Shown: one piece after another, positions 1 through 10,699 of the stretch
How the letters are laid out: the number at the start of each line of letters is the position of its first letter
Numbering within the stretch: the first letter of the stretch is position 1
NCBI RefSeq assembly: GCF_950023065.1
Contig: NC_088678.1
Span: 46,862,580 to 46,926,579, forward strand
From: Planococcus citri
Taxonomy: Eukaryota; Arthropoda; Insecta; Hemiptera; Pseudococcidae
Length of the DNA: 64,000 nt
Direction of reading: 5' to 3'
Notes under the pieces: model-generated
Databases searched by the model: none
Told to the model about the DNA's origin: nothing
The model's input: the letters and a program-made list of their open reading frames with translations, nothing else
Program-made: the position numbers and the translations under genes

Positions 1-2224
1 TGATCGATTTGATTCTACGAGTTAATTTGATCTTTGGAGAGAAAGCAAAACGTCTTAGACGAGTTTTAAAACTCTGTACCAAGTTTCCTACCTAAATTAA
101 ATTGTCTGACGAGGTTGTTCGCATGAAATTCCATCTTTTTCACGGTTCGTTGATTTTGAACTTTTTTCTCCTTTAAATTGAAACGAATCACTGTGTAGTT
201 GAGATTTTTAATCCTATAGAAAAGTGTCGAGTACTGCAAGGCATCATGATAAAAAAGTAAAAAAAAAGGGGGTTTTCAAGTGTGAAAGGGCCTTTAAAAT
301 CATAAATGGCATGTTTTCGAACTTTGACCCTATTTTTTTCGTAATTCTTCAACGAATTTTTTTTGAATTGAATAGATTAGAAAATTAGAAAAATTTTTAA
401 TACCTACCTACGAGTATTTTTTTATTGCTTCTATTTTTTTTTTATTTTTTTTTTAGAATGACCTCTAGCTCAAAGAATGTGAGTATTTTTCATTCCCCAA
501 CATGAAAAAGAAAGAAAATGTGACCTTTGTCGATGATGCTGCTGAATTGTCAACTGTTGATGGTTGCGTATAAGAAAAAAGTGCATTTTGTGGAGTCACG
601 TTGACGTCAGCATCAGCTCTTTTTTTGTCGTTCCTTTTATCATTACTCACGTGCGTAGATATATGAATTTTTCTCTTCTTTTTTCCCTGGGAAAAAAATT
701 ACAATCGAATGTTTTTTATAAGCTTTTGTTGAATGTGTAATTTCACCGCAGAACGCATTTGATAAATCGTTCTTGGTTGGGATAAAAAATACCCAAATCA
801 GATACTACAAAGAAGGTTTTATTATGGTGATTATTTGGCCGCAAGAGATTTTCTTCGCTGTCCGCTGGTTTTTGTGGGTAAATTCATTACGAAGGGAATA
901 TCTCGTTGTGGATGTCATGTAGAAAGCGTCCTTTAATGAAGGGTAAATCAATACAACGTTTCGATGGTTATTTAAAATTTCACAAAGAAAAGGGTATTAA
1001 TGAAATGCGCCTTTATAGGTTATTAAATCACGTCTAGACTGCGCTAGTTTCACAGAGAGACCAGGACAGTTAACCGGATATTACTGAAGCGAAAAATTAT
1101 TCTTAAAGTGGTCATTTCAAAGTTAATTTAATTTCGGTGTAGACGGTAGGTAGGTACTAGGTACCTTCGTTGTCTTTTCTTTTATACCCAACATCGAACA
1201 AAGTGCTTCGAAAATTTACTACACGACCGCATGTCTACCTACCTACCTACCTACCTACCTACTGTGTACATACACTTTGTACACCATTAAGTCAGATACA
1301 GGGCGTGCAATTTTGTGAAAAGATGTCGGTTGTATACGAGCTGCATTGCAGCAACGTTTTAGTATACAGCTATGGCATGTATTGGTTGCTTTCAAGACCG
1401 TTAAATTTGTTCAAAACACGTTGCTAGAATATTGTTATAGAATATAAAACTCGAATTACCTTTCGCAATTATCAACGTCGAAGCGTGTAAGTGTTTTATT
1501 AAATTAGTGTCGATAAAGCCCGCTGTATACAGTTGCCTCTTTGAAAGGCCTCTTTGGAACGTCTTTGAAGATGCGTTCGTCTACACCGAAGATACATTCT
1601 GAAACAAGAGAGATTCGATTTTAAACGATAATTCAGCCTCAACCTATTTAAAGGAGAAAAATTAACGTATACGTACAAGACGTGAATAAAATTTTCTCCT
1701 TGATTTTAACGCTTTAGATGTTGTACTGAAGAGACTTGAGGTTTTAATAGATTTACATTTTCTTGCAGCTGTCAACAAGGTGCCTGTAAAAGGGGTTCCC
1801 TTTTCGAAACTGTCCTTTAAATTTATACTCCATCTTTCTCGCTTTATTTCTCTCTCTCTCTCGTTCTCCTTTTTTTGTTTACTCGTTCACATATACTTAC
1901 TGTGAGGTTGGTGGAATTTAACACTGCAGCTTGACTCTGTTAGTTGTTTCGAAGAAAATGATGTAGGTAAGCAATGTTTTCCACTTCGTATCACATTATG
2001 TAGGTATGAATGCGTTTTATATTATGTGCTTAATTCATTATTTTATTTGAAAATTCAGATGAGTACAAGCTATCATGATTGTTTTTCAAAGTCTTTTTCA
2101 GAGGAAGTGAATTGATTTTAAAATGTTCACTACCATCAATGAAATTCAAAAAAAATCTCAATTTTTATTCTGATGATTAATGCTTAATTACGTATCTATA
2201 ATAGCTCAAGGTCTAGAAATTTTC
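1..2224. other. No gene recognised
   Basis: AT-rich sequence with homopolymer T/A runs, the (CTAC)n tract and a short CT repeat near 1848-1863. I see no splice-flanked coding exon or RNA gene. Confidence 0.6.
1235..1263. repeat. (CTAC)n microsatellite
   Basis: About seven uninterrupted CTAC units. TACC/CTAC words are scattered through the whole window. Confidence 0.95.
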
Positions 2225-2850
2225 AGTAATTGTAAAATTTTTGGAGAATTACTGGTAATTTTTTGGTAAATTACTGGTCATTTCTAGTAATTTTTGATGA
2301 ATTATCGGTAATTTTTTCTGGTAGATTTCTGGTAGTTTACTAATTTTTTGGTGAATAATTACTGGTAATTTGTTAGTGAATTACTGGTAATTTGTTGGTA
2401 AATTACTGGTAATTTTTTGGTAAATCACTGGTAATTTCCAGTAATTTTTGATGAATTACTGGTAAGTGGTAATCTTTTTGGTGATTTTTTGTTAAATTAC
2501 TGGTAATTTTTTACTAAATTACTGGTAATTTTTTACTAAATTACTGGTAATTTTTTACTAAATTACTGGTAATTTTTTACTAAATTACTGGTAATTTTTT
2601 GTTAAATTACTGGTAATTTTTTGGTACTAGATTTCTGGTAATTTTCATTGGTAAATTACTGGTAATTTTTGGTGGTGTATTACTAGTGATTTTTTTTGGT
2701 AAAGTACTGGTCATTTTCTTTGGTAAATTACTGGCCATTTTCTTCAGTGAATTACTGGTAATGTGGTAATATAGGTACTGGTGATTTTACTGTTGAATGA
2801 AGTAGGTACATGTACTCAAGTACATACTAGTGATTTTTCTGGTAAATTAC
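2225..2850. repeat. TTACTGGTAATTTTTT tandem array
   Basis: More than 20 copies of a short unit built on AATTACTGGTAATTTTTT are present. The central part (about 2495-2600) is regular with a 22-bp period (TTACTGGTAATTTTTTACTAAA) and the edges are diverged. It directly abuts the LINE 3' end at about 2855, which is where LINE tails often carry short tandem repeats. Confidence 0.9.
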
Positions 2851-2854
2851 CGGT

Positions 2855-3257
2855 CGTTGTCGTTGTCGTGGTCGCACTCCTTTACAGGAGATAGCGTATA
2901 CTTCCACCTATATTAGCCAGTTTCTAGCGTATCTGATAGTTTCTTTCAAGGTCTTATGGGGAGAGTTGGCTGGTGAGTTTGTTGTCAACATCTCCGATCA
3001 TTTCCTTCTTCTTGTCATTTTTCCTTGAATTTTCCCCTGTACAGCTAGCATGAAAATACCGTTTTCTCATATTTTATGAGCTAAATACAGTAGCTTTCTA
3101 CGTATTCTTCATATCTTTTACTATGACTTTCTGCTCCTGTCCTATTCTTGCTAATACTTCCTGCTTGGTAATGAAGTCCTTCCATGAGACCCATTGTAGC
3201 CTTCAACAGCACCACATCTCAAAAGCAGATACTTTATTCTCGTATTCTGTGCTCATG
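2855..3257 (-). pseudogene. LINE retrotransposon 3' end, degenerate
   Basis: Read on the minus strand, 3206-3229 encodes SAFEMWCC, followed after a stop by RLQWVSWKDF and EVLARIG. This is the conserved AFEMWC..RR...SW...V..EVL.RIG block found after the reverse transcriptase of insect 'endonuclease-reverse transcriptase' LINEs. Further on, near 3020-3040, GKIQGKMTRRRK matches the usual basic GK..GKR..GR tail. The segment ends in a GTCGTTGTCGTTG-type run at about 2850-2872. In-frame stops and frameshifts show it is dead. It continues the same element seen at 3512-3961 and 6276-6845. Confidence 0.7.
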
Positions 3258-3503
3258 CAGGGCCAGACCCATGAACACGGAATAATTTGGCGCCCCATGG
3301 AGATATCCCATTTTAGCGGCCCTAATTTTGGGCTCCTGAATTAATTGGCCACATTTTTTTCTCCCATTTTTTAAAGTGCAGGACACTGAGCATAAAAATT
3401 CATTCAGACATTTTTTAAGTGGCCCAGTTTTTACCTCATTGGCCCAAATAAGTTGCGGCCCGCCAAGATTTTCTCGGTAACTCGGTGGGTGGGTATGGGC
3501 CTG
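3258..3503. mobile_element. 246-bp hAT-like MITE inserted in the LINE
   Basis: The ends are imperfect inverted repeats: CAGGGCCAGACCCA on the left, and CAGGCCCATACCCA when the right end is read in reverse. They are flanked by an 8-bp target duplication with one mismatch, TGCTCATG (3250-3257) and CGCTCATG (3504-3511). An 8-bp duplication and CAGGG termini are typical of hAT elements. No transposase is present. LINE coding motifs lie on both sides, so this is a later insertion into the LINE. Confidence 0.75.
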
Positions 3504-3511
3504 CGCTCATG

Positions 3512-3961
3512 GTCCATGTTTTGCAGGAATACTTCAGAACAGTCCATATGTAGCATCGCATAATTCTCTTTCTCAGAGCTAGACTCATCATTCAATTTGC
3601 CAGCACATTGGCTAGGTTATTAAAGGTGCTTTTTGCCATTCCAATCTGTGATTTAATTTCTTTATGATCTCTACCATTGTTGTTTATCAGCGCTCCAAGG
3701 TATCTGAATTGACCAATGTTGACTTTGACCTCTTTGGCATCTCCTTTTGTAAATCGTATCACCTTGGTCTTGCCTGCGTTTATTTTCATTCCATATTTTA
3801 ATCCAGAACTGTTGATTCGGTTGATCAATTTTCTGCATCTGCGTTTCTGTCCCAGCAAGGATCACTTTGTCATCTGCGTAACTTATTTCATTTATTCTCT
3901 TGCCATTGATCTCGAATCCCATTTGTTTGATTAGCGCTTCTCTCATTATTTCTTCTGCGTA
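3512..3961 (-). pseudogene. LINE reverse transcriptase, catalytic YADD segment (broken)
   Basis: Read from 3961 down, the strand encodes YAEEIMREAL, then a GFEINGKRINEISYADD stretch with the catalytic YADD box at 3869-3880. After a frameshift it gives LKYGMKINAGKTKVIRF and FRYLGALINNNGRDHKEI, then SLALRKRIMRCYIWTVLKY. These are the palm, thumb and post-RT motifs of a non-LTR retrotransposon, in the correct order. At least one frameshift splits the palm from the thumb, so the enzyme is not functional. A 2.3-kb transposon separates it from the upstream GVRQGCPLSP motif. Confidence 0.85.
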
Positions 3962-4380
3962 CCACGTAGAAAAAGTACACTGGTGTCTATTGGAAAATCA
4001 GCAGTGTTTCTTAGTAAGGAATTGCCACTAGTGATTTACTTCTCCTACTCAAAATTATGAGTGATGAATTACTGCTGATTTCTCAGTAGAGTAGCACTAC
4101 TGATCCACATATGCAAATCAATGGTATTTCACTACTGTCTAGTATGTGTGTAGTAAATCACTACTGGCAATTCCTTACTAGGAAACACTACTCATTTCCA
4201 AGTGTGTGTCAGAAGTGTTTCACTACATGCTATCAGTATCAGTGGGGTGCAATAATTTTCAAAAATCAAAAAAATAGGGTTGGGGAATTTTATTTTGAAT
4301 TTCCCTATCATCAATGTGATGCTCACATCATGTATGATTTTTCCTGCCTATAACATTTTTAGAAAATTCCTACACCTATA

Positions 4381-4455
4381 CCTCGCGGGGATTAGAACCG
4401 GGGACCTACGGATGTCTGACTACACAACCCTAACCACCTGACTACTAGTGCACTA
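4381..4455 (-). other. tRNA-like sequence with pol III A and B boxes
   Basis: On the minus strand, TAGTCAGGTGG (4434-4444) resembles an A box and GGTTCTAATCC (4389-4399) is a near-perfect B box, separated by about 34 bases as in a tRNA. The T-stem does not pair well and no full acceptor stem is visible, so it is a tRNA pseudogene or a tRNA-derived SINE head and probably not a working tRNA. It lies inside the composite element. Confidence 0.5.
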
Positions 4456-4559
4456 CAGTGGATATGGCATTTAAAGAATATATTTGTTTGCAAACACTCA
4501 ATTTCAACAGTTCGTGAATTTGAATGTCGAAACTTGAAACTATGAATAATTGGTGAAGT

Positions 4560-5590
4560 TCTCAAGAGTGTCGAATTCATTTTTGAAAACTATTTGATCC
4601 CAAACCCAAAATGAGCTCCAAAGAGGGTGAAAGAAGTGCGCTGTTGATGTCAAAATTTGAAATTTTAATGGCGCTGAATCAATTTTTAAAGACCATTTGA
4701 CCCCAAACCCCAAAATGGGCTCCAGAAGGGGAGGTATACAAAAGTACAAAACCAAAAATTATCAAAAAAAATATATATGGGTATCAAAATCTCAAATTTA
4801 TGGGTTCAGAATTCATTTTTCAAGACAATTTGACCTCAAACCCCAAAATGGGCACCAATGGGGGAGGTACAAAATTTTAAACTGTTTAAAGAAGTACATT
4901 ATTGATATCAAAATTTGAGTTTTCAATGGCACAGAATCCATTTTTGAAGACCATTCTACCCCAAATCCCAAAATGGGCTTCAAAAGGGGAGGTACAAAGC
5001 CAAAATTTTTAAAAAAAATTGAAAAAGTATGTTATTGATATCAACATTTGAGTTTTCAATGGCTTAGAATCAATTTTTGAAGACCATTCAATCCCAAACC
5101 CGAAAATGGGCTCCAAAGCTTGGGAGGTACAAAAATGAAAATTTTCCAAAAAAAAGTGCAATATTGGTGTGAATTGAAAATTTGGATTTTCAATGGTGTA
5201 GATCAGACTTACTTTTTGAAAATCATTTGATCGTAAACCCCAAAACAATATCCACAGCGGAGATTCAAAACCAAAAATTAAATTTTCTTATATATTTGGA
5301 CACAAAATTCATTTTTGAAAACGATTTGATCCTAACTTCCCAAAATGGACTTCAAAGGGGAGGTACAAAGTCGAAAATTTTCCAAAAAGATACAAAAATA
5401 GTACAATATTGGTATCAAAATTGGGATTTTCAATGCCCAGAAATAATGTTTGAAGATCATGTGACTCCAAAACCCAAAATGAGCCTCAAAAAGGTGTAAA
5501 ATTGCAAATCTTCTCAAAAAATGTACAATATCGGTATTAAAATCTGGATTTTCAATGGCATAGAATTTTTTGTTGAAGATCATCAGACCC
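4560..5590. repeat. Satellite array A: about eight ~130-bp monomers
   Basis: The phrase CCCAAACCCCAAAATGGGCT recurs near 4600, 4702, 4832, 4960, 5090, 5229, 5329 and 5464, each time followed by AGGGGAGGTACAAA-type sequence, then ATTGATATCAAAATTTGAG and TTTTCAATGGCATAGAAT. Spacing is roughly 100-139 bp. Monomers are diverged. Open frames on both strands here are by-products of the repeat. Confidence 0.8.
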
Positions 5591-5739
5591 TAAATTTGAA
5601 TCTGCAATCCTTCATGTTCAAAATCGTGTATACATAATCTGATATCTGCATAGCATTCTTCAAAACTTTTGAATTTTTTTCTTCTTCTCCCACCCTAATT
5701 AGGGTATTTTTAGTTAGCAGGGCAATTGGTTGATGACAT

Positions 5740-6262
5740 CACTGGTAAGGTGTACGGTTACTAGTAAATAATATATTAGACCATTACTGTTCAGTAGGCA
5801 AACATGACTGCTGAGTGGTGCATTGTGTGGTAAATAATTATTGATGTGTAGTAAAAAACTACAACACATCCACTGAGTTGTAGTAAGTAACTACTGAGCC
5901 ATACTACTCTGTAGGTGAACACCATTGTTGAGTGGTTCATTGAATGGTGAAATATTACCAATGTATAGTTAAAAACTACTAATCTGCCACTGAGCTGTAG
6001 TAAATAACTACTGAACCACTACTACTGAATAGGTAGACTCCACTGTTGAGTGGTGTATTGAATGGTGAAGTATTATTGGGTAGTAGTTAGAAACTACTAC
6101 TTTACTACTAAGCTATAGTGAATTACTGCAGAAGTCACACTACCCTGCAGTGCAACACTACTGTCCAGTAATGAATCAAGTACTGAAAGCACTACTGATG
6201 TGGTGTGAATTACTACATAGCACTACTGTTAAGTAGTGAATTACCACTGCCCCCTGTAAGTT
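5740..6262. repeat. Satellite array B: ~115-bp ACTACTG/GAGTGGT monomers
   Basis: At least four diverged monomers contain GTAGTAAATAACTACTGA, followed by TGTTGAGTGGTGTATTGAATGG. The array forms the right third of the composite element and ends at its TIR. The left end of the element (3975-4210) has similar ACTACTG/AGTAGTG words in opposite orientation. Confidence 0.65.
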
Positions 6263-6275
6263 TTTTCTACGTGGG

Positions 6276-6331
6276 ATACACGTTGAACAACCTAGGTGAG
6301 AGGGGGCATCCTTGTCTCACACCTCTCTTTA
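6276..6331 (-). pseudogene. LINE reverse transcriptase, RGVRQGCPLSP motif
   Basis: The minus strand reads IKRGVRQGCPLSPRLFNVY, the highly conserved non-LTR RT fingers/palm motif. It stops exactly at the TIR of the composite element (3962-6275), and the protein resumes with AEEIMREAL on the far side. On the other side a hAT-like MITE (6340-6754) interrupts it. Confidence 0.85.
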
Positions 6332-6339
6332 TACCTACC

Positions 6340-6754
6340 CAGGGCTGTTAAATTATCGTAATTTATTCGCTGGTAAAATATGGCGGTAAAATATGGTAAA
6401 ATATGGTATTTTACGGTATTTATGGTATTTTACTAATTTGAATATGAAGAGTTATTTTTTGTAGTTTGACTTCAAAGTTGTGAACTTCTGACCTGCCTCT
6501 GAGGTAAATTTTCATCTGTTTGAGGTGTTATTAAAGATTATAAAAAATTTTCCATGGACATTTTTTGGAAATTTATGAGGAAAATTGTTGGTAACTTTCA
6601 AATCATAAATTTCCATGGAAATTTGGAAATTTATGAAGGAAAGATGGGAAAAAAGTGTTAATTTGGCTTCTTGGTAAATTATGGTAAAATACGGTAATAA
6701 ACTTTTGCTAAAATACCACCGTAATTTACCAACATAAATTACCTTATAGCCCTG
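6340..6754. mobile_element. 415-bp hAT-like MITE inserted in the LINE
   Basis: The element runs CAGGGCTGTTAA to TATAGCCCTG. It is flanked by a perfect 8-bp target duplication TACCTACC (6332-6339 and 6755-6762). The subterminal sequence is rich in GGTAAATTA/GGTAAAATA words in both orientations, so it can fold back. There is no coding capacity. It separates the LINE motif IKRGVRQG from the upstream NLYWEQ motif. Confidence 0.88.
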
Positions 6755-6845
6755 TACCTACCACATCCGTTCTCCGAGTACTCAGTTACAAACTTGATGT
6801 TTGCGCTCTGCTCCCAGTATAGGTTCTTTATTAATGGGACGCATT
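6755..6845 (-). pseudogene. LINE reverse transcriptase, upstream fingers fragment
   Basis: The minus strand reads NKNLYWEQSANIKFVTEYSE, matching the NLYWEQ.A.IR....S motif that precedes IKRGVRQG in this LINE group. A stop-containing frame change occurs just before the MITE. Nothing recognisable as LINE lies further upstream, so the copy looks 5'-truncated here. Confidence 0.65.
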
Positions 6846-8770
6846 TTTAAAATTTTGAATATATGCGGTCAATGTTATAGGTACGTCCGACATTATGTAA
6901 GAATTGGGAACTTGGAAAAAAATCTTCTAATCAATTCTCTCAATATTTAGAGCAACCCTGCTTTTTCAATCCCTATACTTTTGTTCAACTTCTGAGAGCT
7001 TGGAAAACATTGTGATAAATTTTTGACATGTGTCCGATTTTCGAAAACTTTGAAAAAAAAATCAATGAATGACCTACTAAATTTTCAATTTTTCGTTCAT
7101 GTGTATAATTTCCTCCATTCTTTGAAATGTTTACAAGGAAGTAGGTAGGAAGAATAAAACAAAATCCAAAAAGTTCAAAATTCAGCTATAAAAATTCCAA
7201 ATTTGAAAAATTATTTTGTTTTTTGAATGGACTTTGCACTTTTATGAAGAAAGGAAAACCTGTCCAATTTTTGCAAAATAGGAACAGGCAAGGGAAAGAA
7301 TTTGAAGTCGCATCTCGCCCTTTTCACCCTTGCTCATTGCACTGAAATTTGTACATAATCCACGAATATGCTTAAGTGCACAACCTTGTAACACGTTATT
7401 TTTACATTTGAAAAAAAAAGTTACCGATCGAAACGAATTCAATGATAAAAGTCGTATTGGCAAAAAAAAAGTCGAATAAAATAGAAAGAATTACTCGAAT
7501 TACATATCAGTAAATGTTACACACTTGTAATCCTACATTATTAGAGAAATGTACATTTGTATAATCTCACGGAAAAGATTACTCGTTTTTACCAAAATCC
7601 ATAACATTCGAACATTTGAATAAATTTGGTTTACCGACGAATCCTTTTCGATTTTGTGTTTTGCATAATAATACGAGCCGTTTTCAGTTTCAGGATAAAT
7701 TCTTTTATGAGAACGAATTTTAATAAAAATGCACAAATTGGTTTAATATTGCACAGCACAACTATACGTACGACTCGACTTCTACATCTCTACCGCGAAT
7801 CAATATCGAGTACTTTATTTGCGGTCCGTTTAATTAAAAATATTGTACATAGAATGCACAAGCAGCAGTGATGCAGTTAAACTTTCCAGTTGGAGTTACG
7901 AAATTGATATGTACTGCTCTGCTATACGTAGGTAGGTACTCGTATACAGCGTAGGTCGTTTTAATTTTGAACTTACGCGAGTAGAAATGGCCCCGAGTTG
8001 AATTACGAATACAACAAAGTGGTACCAAAATGTGATGATACGTCGTATAAACAATTTCTTTATTTACTTGAGCGAGTGAAATTATTGTAAAATTCGAGTA
8101 CGATGTAAATTTTTATACATCTTTGCGGGGATGATTTTTTTCATCACGTTATACGATGTACGAGTACGTAAGAGAGATATACGAAAACACAATGGAAGAA
8201 TCTTTATGACGAAATTAAATGCTTGAAAATTTGAATAAACCATTTGCTCGAAGAAGGGATCGAGCAGAAAGACGATGCGTAATAATAAGTACCTTGGGTT
8301 CTTTGTTGTGGTAATGAGGGTGGAAGCCTATAAGAATTTTATTTGTCACGGTCGTCATACGATGAAAGTTTTTTTTCCTCTGTTTATTTTCATTTCGTGG
8401 GAGATTATGAACAGATATAAGAATCGGAGGCGATAGAAATTTCGCGAGTTGATTTAGACGAGTGTATTGTTGAAAATTTCGTGGCTTTACGAATAATAAT
8501 AATGAATAAAGAGGCGAATGGTTGAAGGGGATACCTACTAGCCGATGTACAATATTCTTCCATTAGAGATTACACGAGTAAATTCACCGTAATCCTCTAA
8601 TTTAGTCTGGCGCTTATGTAATAACTTTTTTTTTTCGTTGCTATTCGTCCATTAAATTTATTTTGTATACAATTTACTTTATTACACCTTTCTTATTACT
8701 TTTGCTATTAAAGGTCTTTCGTAACAAACTATACTTTTTCTACTCGACGTTCTTTTTCATTATTTTCATT
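6846..8770. other. No gene recognised
   Basis: AT-rich, non-repetitive sequence. Short open frames have no family resemblance and overlap on both strands. Confidence 0.55.
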
Positions 8771-9025
8771 CACTGAAAAAAAAAAACAATAAAAATTACT
8801 GTTTCAGTATAGTAACCGGATCCAATCCAAAAATAATAGTGATTTTTACTCAGACAAAAAATACATTTTACTATAGAATTAGGTAAAATTTATTACTCTC
8901 ATAGTAAAATTTACTAAATCTCATAGTAAAATTTACTAATCTCATAGTAAAAATCGCAATATTTTTGAATGGGATCCGGTTACTGTATGAAATAGTAAAA
9001 ATTATCCATAATTTTTTTTTCCGTG
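8771..9025. mobile_element. 255-bp foldback MITE
   Basis: The two ends form imperfect inverted repeats about 80 bp long. The left end reads CACTGAAAAAAAAA and the right end in reverse CACGGAAAAAAAAA. Both continue through AGTAACCGGATCC and then a GATTTTTACT word. The short centre holds three direct copies of CTCATAGTAAAATTTACTA. No transposase; the flanking duplication is at most TT. Confidence 0.8.
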
Positions 9026-9799
9026 TTGCTTCTTTCTTTACAATATTTATCGTATTCCGTTGTGTTTTCTTTTTCGTCTCCCTCTCCTCCTCCCCCCTCT
9101 CATTCTATCACACTCTTATTTTCCCTTCAAAATGCGTACGTTTCTAGCTGAAATGATTTCACCAAGAAAATTACTTCGTTAACTATTAACAGGCTTTTCT
9201 TACAAATGATTGCGCTTTTGATTTGCTTCAATTAATGCGTGTTGTATTTTGCCTATAAAAGACCATTTCCATTTTCCGTACGGCTGTTCCGGGCCTGTCC
9301 CCATTTTAATTACCTTTTTTTGTCAAGTTTCATCCGAAAAATACGCCTCTTCAGACTTCGGAGGATCGTGTATTTTAATGAAGCGTAGTCTTCAGTCCGA
9401 AATGTTTTTTCAAAAGTGATCGTTTAACTGAGCCATTTACTATAATAAGAGAACATTTCTCATTATAAGGTAGTCTGTTTTTCTCCCAGCTATATCGACG
9501 GTGTAAAATTGGTCATTTTTCTGCGTCTATTGAAGGGAATTTTTTCAAATTGCTAGATCGATTTAGACGTGCCAATTGTTCGCAATGAATAAACGATTTT
9601 AGGAATCTCTTGAGCAGTCAAGTATCTGCTTGAAATAATTCAATTTTTTCTTTCTTTGGTGAAATTATATGAAATGGTTCGAAATTACTGAATTTTACAA
9701 ATAATAATAAGTTGTTGTTATTGATTTATTTCGGTGAACGTGACGTTTGATGATAAGGGGGAGGGGGATTTTTGTGGTGAAATGGATCAAATTGTTCGG

Positions 9800-10300
9800 T
9801 TATGCATGAGGGTGGATTGAGAACAAAATGAGGCCCAGAATTTTGACCAAATTTAGATTGGAAACATTAATTTTAAGTTGAAAATCGTCCAGAAATTTTT
9901 TTAGCTCCAGAAGTAGGTAGGTACCATTGAAAGAAGGATATAATCCCTCAAAGATGGGAAATTTTTAAAGAGTGTTGTTGGTGCTCTAGCTCGACAACCT
10001 GCTTTCGGGAAAATGTCCCCAGTTCAAAGATATACCTAGTAGGTATTTGAAATTCTGCATCAACCTGGACTGGTTCTGTCAAATTCCAAGATCCCTGCTA
10101 TAGGGTTTTACTGAGCGATTAAAAATTTAAGTAAATTCATGCTTTAAAAATATTTCCTTCTGAAATATTACGCATTAATTATGCAAAAGCATCGAAAGGC
10201 ATCGTTTAGAAAGTTAGAAGGATATTTTGAAATACAGTGGTGCCAACTTTCTGGGCAATAAAACCAATTTTTTTTAAATTAGAATTTAATTCAAGTCTAA
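9800..10300. repeat. Dispersed repeat, family 2 (copy 1)
   Basis: Matches 19440-19830 in order: a GACCAAATT..GGAAAC..TTAAGTTGAAA block, a CATTGAAAGAAG-type block, then CAGTGGTGCCAACTT against CAGTGGTACCAATTT. Both copies are diverged. Elements of this type have no open frame of note. Confidence 0.5.
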
Positions 10301-10699
10301 AGCTTAAAAATTTGGAGAAACTCAAAAGTACCTAAAATTAACGGTTTCCATTACAAATTTGGCTTTAGGAATTTTTATCCCACCTTATTGCGTAAAAAGG
10401 CAAGAAAGACTTCTTTTAAAATTATTAAAAACATGGCAAAAAGTTTTTATGAAAATTTCAAAACGCGACCAAAATCATGTGAAAGTGTCTCTTTTACCTC
10501 AGAAGAAGGGGAAAAAAAGGAATTTTCAATCAATTTACACAGATTGGTTTGATTTTCTGAATTTTCAAACAAATGATTTAAAAATAAGGAAAAAATTAGG
10601 AAACCATGACTGCGCTAGAGAACACGGATTAAAAAGAAAGAGCAGTGGAAGAAGAAGAGAAAAAGTAATCTACCAAAAAAAGAACTCCTGATGGAGATA

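Larger units (their letters stand above)
3962..6275. mobile_element. 2.3-kb composite non-autonomous DNA transposon
   Basis: The terminal inverted repeat is CCACGTAGAAAAA on the left; the right end read in reverse is CCCACGTAGAAAAAA. The element splits a LINE codon series, and removing it rejoins LFNVY to AEEIMREAL in frame, which fixes both ends to within a base or two. The target duplication is only TA or RTA (GTA at 3959-3961, ATA at 6276-6278). No transposase is visible. The interior is made of ACTACTG/AGTAGTG-rich ends, a tRNA-like sequence and two tandem arrays. The superfamily is uncertain; a 2-3 bp TA target suggests a Tc/mariner- or Harbinger-type mobiliser. Confidence 0.75.

Noticed and set aside
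4381..4455. Functional tRNA gene
   Set aside because: A and B boxes are present, but the T-stem and acceptor stem do not pair, so only a tRNA-like label is kept.
10359..10691. 110-codon Lys/Arg-rich open frame
   Set aside because: A-rich composition explains the lysines; no conserved motif.
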